DNA of 64,000 nt from assembly GCA_963969395.1 (NCBI GenBank), contig OZ017796.1, forward strand, positions 2,420,501-2,484,500, read 5' to 3'. The translations under genes were made by a program, and so were the position numbers. Each line of letters opens with the position of its first letter. Position 1 is the first letter of the stretch. Below are positions 37,343 to 46,399 of the stretch, in pieces. The notes beneath the pieces are model-generated. The model saw only the letters and a program-made list of their open reading frames with translations. It made no database searches and was not told the origin of the DNA. The stretch comes from Pseudoscleropodium purum. Lineage: Eukaryota > Streptophyta > Bryopsida > Hypnales > Brachytheciaceae.

Positions 37343-37880
37343 AGTCTACTACTCGAATGTAATGAAGTTCTAAGGCAAACTACCCTCTTAAATAGATGTC
37401 AGAGCGGCGTCACCTTGAAGCTATTCAATATAACATATTATAATATGTTTTTACCTAATATACAAATCTACAACAGGACAACGGAATGAAGGAGTCGCGG
37501 TTGGGAGGCATTTGATTCCCCAATTCCAGGAGTGGAAAATCGAGGCGGCCGGAGGACGGAGCCTGCGGGCTGGTTGGCTGCGGGTCTGAGGCGCAGGCGC
37601 AGGCCAGGAGTCCAGGACGCCAGGCGTTGTTGCTGGAGCCTTGGTGATGGTGGTCCCATTGCAGGAGCAACTGTCACGTGCCCTGCGTGGAGAAACTCTC
37701 TCTCCTCCTTGTCCGTCGGCGTTGTTCTCTTTCTCTGTTGCTGCCATCGCCATCCTGTCACCCGCTACTGCTGGTGGGGCCGTAGTGTCAGACACACCGC
37801 GGCTATCGCAGCCATCGACGGAGGCGTAGCGGAGGACGGAGCCTGGGGGCTGGCTGGCTGGGACTCCGCACTGTAGCTGT

Positions 37881-38240
37881 TTGAGCTCGAGGGTAGCAGG
37901 ATCCGGTGTTGGTGTGGTGCTGGAGAGCCCTTTAGGAGTGAAGGAGTTTTTCCATCAGAACCTGGGTAAGAAATTAACTTGCAACGAGTCGGAGTACGCT
38001 GCATTGATCACCGGTTTAGAGATAGCTAGGAGCAAGCACATTCGAAGTTTGCAGATTCGAGGCGATTCAAAGTTAGTCTGCAATCAGGTGGTTGGGAATT
38101 GGGAGGTGCGTGCGGAGAATCTTCGGCCTTATCATGAAGCTACCCTTCGTTTGAAACAAGATTTCGATTCCTTTGAGATTTCCCATGTGCCTAGAATAAT
38201 GAATCAAGAGGCCGACGAGGCAGCCCGAAATGTGCTGTGA
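37881..38240 (+). pseudogene. RNase H-like domain upstream of gag
   Basis: About 119 residues match the plant RVT_3/archaeal-like RNase H fold. It starts with a VAGSGVGVVLESPLG strand pair, then CNESEYAALITGLEIA with the conserved Glu. Next come RGDSKLVCNQVVG with the conserved Asp and finally NQEADEAA with the last Asp. The first catalytic Asp, expected just before VAGSG, is not visible in frame. The frame opens without an ATG, so the N terminus is uncertain or damaged. Tat-group gypsy elements are known to carry such a second RNase H. Here it sits between leader and gag. In the intact element it may have been a separate ORF1 or fused to gag, and its fold assignment is from motifs alone. Confidence 0.65.
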
Positions 38241-38383
38241 TGCATGGTAACAGGACAGAGAGGGAGCGAGATTTATTAGCAGCTTATTGTGAGGGAACGT
38301 TGTGGTCCCAGTTTGCGAAGTTCCACCAGCAAGAACAAGGTTGAGACCTAGGAGTAGAGGAAGTTCACAAAGGAGGTAGCAAG

Positions 38384-39619
38384 TTGATTAACAAGATGGT
38401 GTCGATACCTGTCTTTACCGGGAAAGAAGGAGAAGACCTAGAAAAGTTCCTGAAACAATACAAGCGAGCTTGTATGGCAAATGGCGATAGGACTGAAGGG
38501 AGTTGGCTTGAGTTGCTGCCAATTCACCTAGACGATACAGCATCCTTCTGGTATGATAGGCAAGCCGTTTCAATAAAATCGACGTGGCTCGGGTTGACTT
38601 CGGCATTGATATCGGAATTCTAGGAGAGCGAGAGTTATCAGAATCTTCTAGGAACTTTGAGTTTAATCCGCCAGCAACCGGAGGAGAGAGTCCGCCAGTT
38701 TAGCAAGAGGGTACGAGAACTCCAAGCTCGTATACAGAGGAGTCTGAATGTAACGACAGGCATGCACGTTGAAGGAGAATCTGAGCTTCCAGGGGTCGTT
38801 GTTGATAACATGCGCAGTATAGATGCGCTAGTCCTGCGGAGTTTCATCGGGGGGTTGAAGCCGTCGATACAGGAGATAGTGTCATGGAAAGAACCCGTGA
38901 CGTTCGAGGAAGCTTTATCGCTAGCGCAAAGGAAAGAATTGAACCTCAGTAGTCTCGTGCAGCCACAAGTGATTGCGGCCGCGTCAACACCCGTCGTCAC
39001 CAGATTGGTGCAAGTAACAACTGTTTTCCCGCAGTTGCCAACTGATGTTCCCCAAGTGGGTTCGGTGCAGAAGGGTACGAGAGCTGACGGGAAAGAGCCA
39101 GAAATCTCACAGTTGGTCTCGGAGATGAGAGACTTGAAGTTATTCCTGTTGCAAAGTCAGAGTGGGAATCGTTCGAAAAGCCCAGGAGGGGATAGTCGCC
39201 CAAATCCAGCAAAATCAGTTCAATTCATAACATGTCATCAGTGCGGACGGAAGGGGCATTATCGAAGTGACTGCCCAGAGCTGGTCAGGGAGGTTTCTGC
39301 TTCGACTGTGAAATTGGCTAAGGTCAATTTGCTCCAACTTGTTAATTCTAGTTCAAGAAGTGAAGAAGAGGCCGAGGTAATGATGGCCAAGAGGGGGTGC
39401 CCGCCAAAGGATCCTGAATTGCACGTTAGTAAGAAGTCAAGATCAGACAAGCGGGAGGCAATTGGTCGGACCAGAAGGAAAATCGGGATAAAAGACCTGC
39501 TTCTAAGCCGAGGGCAATCGGAGTACTCCATTTTGCAGGATTTGGGCTCTCAAACAACCAACATTACGGTTGGGCCAGTAGTTGCCAGATGTCCGTCCTT
39601 GCGTCGTGAGCTGCGGTAA
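38384..39619 (+). pseudogene. gag: gag (capsid and nucleocapsid), one internal stop
   Basis: The N-terminal part has the retrotransposon gag signature (FTGKEGEDLEKFLKQY, then FWYDRQA). The same frame continues after a TAG stop (38621-38623) with the capsid-like RQQPEERVRQFSKRVREL and LRSFIGGLKPSIQEIV. A single zinc knuckle, CHQCGRKGHYRSDC (CX2CX4HX4C), lies at 39233-39274 and is followed by a basic tail. A TAA at 39617 separates gag from pol in the same frame. That stop could be a natural readthrough site or another mutation. Gag would package element RNA and form virus-like particles. The TAG makes full-length product unlikely. Confidence 0.85.
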
Positions 39620-41278
39620 GGAATCAATGCTCGGCGCAGACGCCCAGTGGCAGAAGTCCATGTCACGGATAAGACTAGAGGAGATTCCAAATCACCGCAG
39701 GTGGAGGCCACAGTGAACGGACATCAGATAGCCGGTTGTTTAATTGACGGAGGAAGTGCAGTTAATGTAATGGCCAGTTGGTTCATGCAAGAAGCTGATC
39801 TCAAGCCGGATAAGTCATCTACTTTGCGTCTGAAAGTAGCGGATCAACGCTATGTTCGGTCCCTTGGTATGATTCGTCAGCTATCCATCATGGTGAATGG
39901 AGTCACAGTTAAGGTGGATTTCCATGTTCTTGACATTTCAACGGGGAGGGGTGGGTATCCTCTCATCCTTGGAAGGCCTTGGCTGCGACAGGTTCGAGCC
40001 GTGAATTACTGGGAGAAGGGCCGCATGAAGATCGGGTCCGCATTCAACAGGGTGAGCATACAAGTGGTACCCGAGGCAGTCACAAGTTCTTCAGGTTGCA
40101 CCTCGGAAGGGGAAGACGTTGAAACTGGAGAGTCTGAGTGGAGTACTGACCCGTCCACCGATTCTAGTGACGACAGTGATTCTGAGGCTGAATTATACGC
40201 GATAGACGTCCTTCCTCAGATGGTTAGTAAGTCGATGCCACATTTGGAAGATCTAGATGTTGTTTCGACTAGGAAGGAGGAGCTCTTGCGGTTGGTGAAA
40301 TTTGGGCCCGCACTGTCCGAGCAGGAGCGTGAGTTGATGGAGAAGCTGGTAATCGAGTATGCTGATCTTTTCGTGAGCAGGCATATCGATTTGCCTGCTA
40401 TTACTCTCGATGAACATCGAATTGAGCTGGTTCCCAGAGCTAAACCAGTTCGAGCTAAGCAAAGGCATATGGCCCCGGAAAGGATGGCTGTGTTGCGAGC
40501 GGAATTGGACAGATTATTGGAAGGAGGTTTCGTAACCGAGGTGAAGAACACCGAGTGGGTGTCGCCTGTCGTCATAGTGCCGAAAAAAGGAGGAAAGTGG
40601 AGGGTTTGTGTTAACTACAGGGCTCTGAATCGTTTCACAAAGAAAGACCGACAACCCTTACCGCACATAGACGAGCTTCTGGATGAGGTTACAGGGCACG
40701 AGTTATATTCGTTTTGTGATGGATATGCAGGTTATCATCAAGTGAGGGTCCATCCCGATAGCGTGCTTTATACAACTTTCACGACTCCTTGGGGCACATT
40801 CGCTTATCTCAGGATGCCATTCGGGCTCTGTAATGCAGGCGGCACGTTCCAGAGACTCCAACTCAAAATTTTTGGCCCGTACATCGGTAAATTTATTCGG
40901 GTATACTTGGATGATTTTTCCGTTTATGGGAAACGAGGTGAGCACGCGAACAATTTACATGCTACTTTTCAGCGGTTACGGGAATACGGATGCTCGTTGA
41001 GCCCTGAGAAATGCAAATTGGGATTTGAAGAGGGCCACTTGCTGGGTCATGTAGTCTCATGTCAAGGGATCAAAGTAGATCCTGACAAAGTTCAAAGGAT
41101 CGTCAAGATGAAGTCTCCTATTTCACGAGAACAAGTATCCCGGTTATGGGGCATGACAATTTATCACAATAGGTTTATTCCAAATTTGGCCGGAGTTGGA
41201 AGACCGATAAGTATTCTAATCAGTAAGTCGAAGGGTTTTGATTGGGGGAGCAATAGGAGCGTGCCTTCAGTTATATAA
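39620..41278 (+). pseudogene. pol: pol N-terminal part: protease and reverse transcriptase
   Basis: The protease active site is LIDGGSAVN (Asp codon 39746), with ILGRPWL downstream as the second protease motif. An acidic linker leads into the RT domain: WVSPVVIVPKKGGKWRVCVN, then FCDGYAGYHQV with the first catalytic Asp. Next are LRMPFGLCNAGGTFQR and the YLDD box (40904-40915). LLGHVVS and the 'thumb' follow. The frame is lost at a length change in the G run at 41244-41248, and the TAA at 41276 ends it. In the shifted frame the RT/RNase H linker continues but meets a TAG at 41254. Protease cleaves the polyprotein; RT copies element RNA to DNA. Confidence 0.88.
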
Positions 41279-41871
41279 AGGACCATCTTTCTAGATATCC
41301 TGTTGTGAAAGGCCCTGACTGGTCACGGCGATTCATCATAAATTCTTCCTCTGGTGAACATGCGGTGGCCGCCGTGTTAGTTCAAAATGATGACTCAGGA
41401 AGGGCGCATCCGATTTACTATGCGAGCCGACTTCTTACAACTTGTGAGCAGAAATATTCGTCGTTAGAGAGGCAAGCTGTAGCATTGCTATACACATGTA
41501 CCAAATTCAAACATTACCTTTTGGCGAGTCCGTTCTCAACATTGGTGCAGAGTGAGACCGATTGTTTGAAGCAGATAGTACAACAGACCAACCCGAAGGG
41601 ACGAGCAACGCGATTGATGGTAGCCTTGCAGGCTTTTGATCTGGACTTTAAGACAGAGAGAGGAACTCGCGTAAAATACGCTAGTACACTAGTAGAGCTT
41701 GGCGACCATTCTCATGAGGAGACCAGGGTGTTATCTGAAGATTCGGAGTGCTTTGCGGTAGGCATAGCGTCAGATGTGCAGGATTTCGGTTACGGGGAGG
41801 TGATTTCTTATCTAAATGAATTTAAATTGCCGGAGCAAAGTAGTGCACAGCAGCGGCGAAATATTCGGTGA
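41279..41871 (+). pseudogene. pol: pol middle part: Ty3-type RNase H, active site degraded
   Basis: The frame resumes with GPDWSRRFIINSSSGEHAVAAVL, the usual start of the gypsy RNase H. The normal catalytic Asp of the T-D-A-S type motif is replaced by Asn/Ser. SSLERQAVALL keeps the conserved Glu, and TLVQSETDCLKQI carries the next acidic position. The terminal ADALSR-type motif is replaced by KYASTLVELGDHS. The frame ends at a TGA (41869) in a position where homologous proteins run on into integrase. With a second RNase H elsewhere in the element, this one may have become a structural connection domain, or it may simply have decayed. Confidence 0.75.
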
Positions 41872-42722
41872 AGGAGTATCCCCTACACTTTGATTGGCGG
41901 AGAGTTATACCATGCGGGCAAAGATGGTGTTCTCAGGAGAGCAGTAACAACAGAGGAGTCATGGGAAATTCTGCAACAGTCACATGAGGGAGTTTGTGGT
42001 GGGCATTTTGCCACTGACATTACCGCTAGGAAAGTTCTTCAAGCAGGGTATTATTGGCCCACTTTGTTCGCCGACTGTAACAAGTATTGTCGTAGCTATT
42101 CACAGTGCCAAGCTTATGGAAAGAGGCAGAAGCCCTACACCGAATTGCACCCAATTTTCCCTACGGGTGCATTCGAGAAATGGGGTGTGGATTTCGTTGG
42201 GCCCCTGCCTTTAACAGCAAGGTGCAAAGAGTATCTCATTGTGGCAACTGACTACCTAACTAAGTGGACTGAGGCTGCGGCAGTTAAGAAATGTAATCAA
42301 AAAGCTAATGTTGAATTTATGTTTAATCAAATCATATGCAGATACGGCTGTCATTGGAGATCGTGACTGATCAGGGAACTCATTTCGTAAATGAGTTGGT
42401 CACCGAGCTGCTGAAGAAGATGTCCGTAAAGCATCGGAGGTCCAGCCCTTATTATCCGCAGGCCAACAGGCTGGTTGAGAAGACAAATGGTGTGTTGACT
42501 GGAATTCTAGGGAAGGTGATAGCAGACAATCGGAGAGAGTGGGATTTACATGTAGGAGAAGCTCTTTGGGCCTATCGAACTGCGCATAAGACGGCAACCA
42601 GGTTCACTCCTTTTCAGTTGACTTTTGGCTTCGAAGCCGCGGTGCCCATCGAACTGGAACTCCCTTCTCTACGAATGGCAGTGCAACACAATTTGGGCGA
42701 TGTTGAGTCTCTACAGAGTTGA
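41872..42722 (+). pseudogene. pol: pol C-terminal part: integrase, one frameshift
   Basis: The N-terminal HHCC zinc domain is present (HEGVCGGHF ... CRSYSQCQ), but its first C-terminal Cys is Tyr. The DDE core has Asp at 42190 (GVDFVGPL), Asp at 42369 (VTDQGTHF) and Glu at 42477 (QANRLVEK). A one-base length change at about 42345-42360 separates the first and second Asp into different frames. A TGA at 42720 ends the second frame. Integrase inserts the DNA copy. The 4-bp rather than 5-bp duplication at this copy's flanks would be its product. Confidence 0.85.
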
Positions 42723-43080
42723 ATTCTGCTGCTTGAGAGGTTAGATGAAGAGAGACGAAGAGCTCTACAGAACTATGAAATTTTGCAACGACGGAGGAAG
42801 GCAAAGTATGACTCAGCTAGGAGGACTGTGCGGTTTTACCGTGGTGACCTAGTGATGTTAATGGATCAGTGGCTGATCAAGCAGTATGGGCAGAAATTTC
42901 GTCCAAAGTGGCAAGGACCTTTTGCTATCTACCAAGCTAGAGACAATGGTACGTACATGCTCAGCACTCCTGATGGAGTCATTTTACGCAAATGGTATAA
43001 TGGATTGAAGCTGAAGATATATCGATGTCGAAGTGATCAGACTCAGTTCGCCATGGCCGCTCCTAAGCCTGGGGAGGAAA
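42723..43080 (+). pseudogene. pol: Integrase C-terminal domain
   Basis: It continues in the same frame after the TGA at 42720. A basic helix (RRRKAKYDSARR) is followed by the SH3-like GDLVMLMDQ and KWQGPFAIYQ, which is the GPY/F motif of Ty3/gypsy integrases. The frame runs on through the polypurine tract into the 3' LTR (stop at 43101-43103). No chromodomain was seen, consistent with the Tat/Athila side of the gypsy family. Confidence 0.75.
43071..43080 (+). other. Polypurine tract
   Basis: GGGGAGGAAA lies immediately before the 3' LTR, as expected for the primer of plus-strand DNA synthesis. Confidence 0.85.
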
Positions 43081-43399
43081 TGATGCAACTTATGTTGCCT
43101 TAGTTAACCGTGAGATGGATATCAAACATAGTATCATCCATTGGAAGAAATGTTATTCGTTGGTCCTAATGTTTCGGTTAGATTATCATTCTCAAGGTTG
43201 CGGTTACTAGATAGCGGTTAGTAGGCAAAGGATAAGAGGGTCCAAGATCATGAGAGACACACACAAAAAAAGAGGGGAGAGAGACTAGGACTAGGAGAAG
43301 CAATGTATGTTTCAAGGGAGGACATCAATAAATAAAGGAAATTTATGCTTACGGATCCGTGCATGTTTGTTTGGAGTCCGGAAAATAATTCACGTATCA
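43081..43399 (+). repeat. 3' LTR (319 bp)
   Basis: Matches the 5' LTR except for one A/G difference. It is followed by the GTGG target duplication. Confidence 0.96.
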
Positions 43400-43465
43400 G
43401 TGGCTTACTTCGCTTCTACCAAGGTCTGGTGTAAGCTCATCCATGTCTACATAAACTTCCTCCGG

Positions 43466-45660
43466 TGTCGTGCTGTAAATGTAGATATTATGTAGAATAT
43501 GTATATTCACATTATTTAGATAGGTTTGAATTTTTGTAACATTTTAAAGAAAATAACGTCATTTGAGGTGGTTTCAAAATGACACCTTTTCTCTGTCGTT
43601 ATAAGCAACTATATAGAGAAGGATTTACTTAAAAGCTTCATTTCATTTGATATTCTTTTTCTTTGTTTTTTATTTAAACTATATTATGTCAAACTGAAGG
43701 GTTTTTTTTAGTCTCAAAATGAAGGATCTCAACCAAAGTGTGAATTTAAATTTTCTTTATTGCAACTACCGGATTAGCCACAACTACCACTGAATCTTTT
43801 ATTGCTACATGGGTGACTAGTAGATGGAGCTAGGCCGTCTCGACCACCGAAACAACCTTACATGGAGAAATGATGGCACAGTCATTTTTAATGTGTCGCT
43901 CAAGCATTGATAATTTTGTTGCACTTTGGATGTATTCAATCCAACAGCCGTAAAGTCATATTTGAAGAATGTTTTGAAGGTTTAAATGATGAGTAATATT
44001 ATTACATAGTGAGGCCCATTAAAGGGAGTTGTGATCACCAACGATGGTTAGAAAGGCTAGTCAATCTTTTAACTAAAAGAGATCACACTGATTATGTTGC
44101 TACTATAGTCAAACACATTCTCAAATTCTTACAGATGGAGTGATATTTCGATTGAAACTCTAGTTTTTTCCTTCTACTAGATATATATTGAATTTTAGTT
44201 CTTCATTATATAATTGAAGCGATTTCCTACAATAATTTTGTATTTGTGAAGTAATATGAAGGAAATATTTAAATAATTTGTTTTTTAGGTGAATTTGAAA
44301 TAAATTTCTTTCAAAGATAAAAATAAAAATAAAGAAATAGTTGTAAAACTAAATAAGTGCTCAATTATTAATGTTGTAGTTTTGGAAGTGAGTTAGGGTT
44401 GACCCCACTTATTTGTGTGGTTAGAGTGAAGATAAAGTGAAGAAAAAGGTGGATACTATTCATCTCCTCTCTTGTTGTGAGTTTAAGGAGGATCCGAATG
44501 TTTGGAAGCCCATTGTGTTGTAAGTTTGAAGAAGTTTGAAATGAAATTTGAAATAGTTGTATATTATAGTATGTAATTTTTAAATTGATCTCACTTGCTT
44601 TATTTGGAGTTGTGAATCAAAAGTTGTGCATGTTTGAGTGAAGTGTGGTTTATTACCTTCGAAATTAAAAAGTAGAGACTTTACCCAGCCATAAAAGACA
44701 GACATGTTCTTGACTTGTAATGAGATTTAGAGGAAGTGTAAAAAATTGTGTTAACTTTTTATAAATATATCATTAATTTTATTTAGAGTTTGTATGAATG
44801 AGTTGTGAGTGTGAAAGTGAAGAAAGGTCTATTGCCTTTCTTTTCTCAAAGCCGAAACTTTGGATGGCTATAGAAGTTGAACAGAGTTTTAAAATCACTT
44901 AAAATTTGAAGAAGAAGTAGAAATAAAAGTTTGTGTTAACTTTCTATAAAACTATCATTCACCTCATTTTGAATTGTAGAGCATTGGTGGCATTCATCTA
45001 AAATTTAATTTGAGAATTGAAGGTTGAAGTTGAAGATTGAAGGAATTTTTGAAGACTTATGTGTATATGTGTGGCTTGTGGCTTTGTAAAAATTATTGTT
45101 GTGGGCGGCTTGGGTTACACCAATGTTAACCTTATTTTGTATCGTAAATAACAAAATAGGATTAATGGCCTACATGATCGAGACTTGCTTGTTCTTACAG
45201 TGAAGCTTGGTTCTTAAAGTTGGTCACCAAAAGTTTGAAAATTTAAAAGCCAATTTTTCGAACAATTCAGCTTATGATCTAGAAATTCCATTTTACCCCT
45301 CCGAAGTTGTGGGATCTTATCACACACCTTAACCCTTATATCCATTTAGAACCAGTTAATACATAATAGGTTAACAAATAATAGTTCGATGGCAGTTTAG
45401 AAGATTCGATGTTCAAGATCAAAAGTTCAACATGACTACGACTTTTGGTTTTGAACCATAATAATTTTGTAGGTGAATTTGTTGTGACGAGCTCATTTAT
45501 ATTCATCTTCTTTATTACTTTGCTGGTTGTTAATAGAGCGAATGTGCGAGTGACAAATTCACTTGTTTTTATTATCTTATGGCCTCCTTCATTCCAAATC
45601 CATTTTTTATTGCAACTGAAATTTCCATAATTTTCCGAGGCAAACACTTTTAACACGACA
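43466..45660 (+). mobile_element. Family A element, copy 2
   Basis: This 2,195-bp copy starts TGTCGTGCTG and ends AACACGACA, the best-preserved inverted ends of the family (7 bp). It begins 66 bp after the gypsy 3' target duplication. The flanks (CCGG left, CTCA right) show no target duplication, so one side has probably been rearranged. The frame equivalent to the copy-3 protein is recognisable at about 43690-44040 but full of stops. Confidence 0.65.
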
Positions 45661-46043
45661 CTCATTCCATAGGGGCCCTTGAGTTCCACCTCTTTTCCTT
45701 TCTTCTTCTATCTTTTCTTTTCGGCTTCGTTCTTCGATGCTAACACTATTCCACCAAGAACCTTAATAGAGGCCTTACGTATTGTAGCCTCAACTTACGG
45801 GGCCCCTAAATGCCCCCTTTCAAATTTACAAAAGTCTTACACTCGTCATACTAATCCTACTTTTATTGGTCACTATACAAGCCTATAGATTCCCTACCTA
45901 ATCTAATTGCTAAACCACTATTTACCTTCTCCCTCTTTGCCTTTTATTTCACTCCCCCCTTCTCTAGTCCCCTTCTATAACATACGGTGGACCTTGATTG
46001 GTGAGGGAAAGAGGTGGTTTGTATGTACAAGGTAGTGTAGAGA
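45661..46043. other. Intergenic DNA, no gene recognised
   Basis: One 69-residue frame (45679-45888) has no recognisable family. Short 'ggggcccct'-like complementary segments occur near 45672 and 45799 but do not define an element. Confidence 0.4.
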
Positions 46044-46121
46044 TGTTTCCTTCTTTTCTCCTCTCTTCCTCTCATCTTTTCTTTTTTTTTCCTTCTCTTC
46101 TCTTCCTCTTCTCCCTTTTTG
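46044..46121. repeat. Polypyrimidine tract
   Basis: Nearly 80 bases are almost entirely C and T on the plus strand. Such tracts can form triplex DNA and often mark low-complexity parts of LTRs. Confidence 0.8.
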
Positions 46122-46253
46122 TTTTAATACCTAAGATAGCTTGCTAGCTCTCCCCAAACCCTGGATTGTTGGACTTCCCCGAAGCCCCTAAACTATTGGA
46201 CCTCCTTAAACCCCTCGATTGCAGTCCCACCCAATACCCAAACTACAGACCTT

Positions 46254-46385
46254 GGAGGGTATTAGAACTTATTAGAGGGTACTGAGATTTATTGAGGGTG
46301 CTAGGGCTTACTAGGGAATGTTGGGCTTACTAAAGGGTGTTGAGAGCTCAAATGGGGGTGTTGAAAGCTAATGGAAGGTGTTGTC
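46254..46385 (+). repeat. ~20-bp minisatellite, about seven units
   Basis: Diverged units of the form 'gggtgttgagagctcaaatg' recur about every 20 bp. Confidence 0.7.
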
Positions 46386-46399
46386 TCGGGTTCCTTCAA

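Larger units (their letters stand above)
35035..37480 (-). mobile_element. Family A element, copy 3, nested in gypsy leader
   Basis: Read on the minus strand, this 2,446-bp element begins TGTCCTG and ends CCCGACA. It is flanked by the 4-bp duplication ACGG (35031-35034 and 37481-37484). It aligns with 391-2508 and 43466-45660, but is more GC-rich and carries the only intact version of the family's open frame. It lies antisense to the host gypsy element. TG...CA ends and a 4-bp duplication suggest an integrase-mobilised, solo-LTR-like or non-autonomous retroelement. Confidence 0.75.
34981..37870 (+). repeat. Leader GC-rich direct repeats (~36 bp, three copies)
   Basis: A unit beginning 'ggacggagcctgcgggctgg' occurs at 34981, 37554 and 37834 in the gypsy leader. 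The last two are 280 bp apart. The first is separated from the others by the nested family-A insertion. The region has no convincing open frame of its own on the plus strand. Confidence 0.7.
34417..43399 (+). mobile_element. Ty3/gypsy LTR retrotransposon, Tat/Athila-type, defective
   Basis: This 8,983-bp element has 319-bp LTRs, a tRNA-Asp-like primer binding site, a polypurine tract and a target duplication. About 2.45 kb of it is a nested family-A element. The internal order is leader, RNase H-like domain, gag, protease, reverse transcriptase, RNase H, integrase. RT-before-integrase order is that of Ty3/gypsy. The primer site and extra RNase H fit the Tat/Athila group. The coding region is disrupted by at least four stops and two frameshifts. 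The LTRs differ by only one base, which indicates recent integration. Confidence 0.93.

Noticed and set aside
37532..37876. 114-residue plus-strand frame in the gypsy leader
   Set aside because: It is Trp/Gly/Arg-rich, built on GC-rich leader repeats, and shows no domain.
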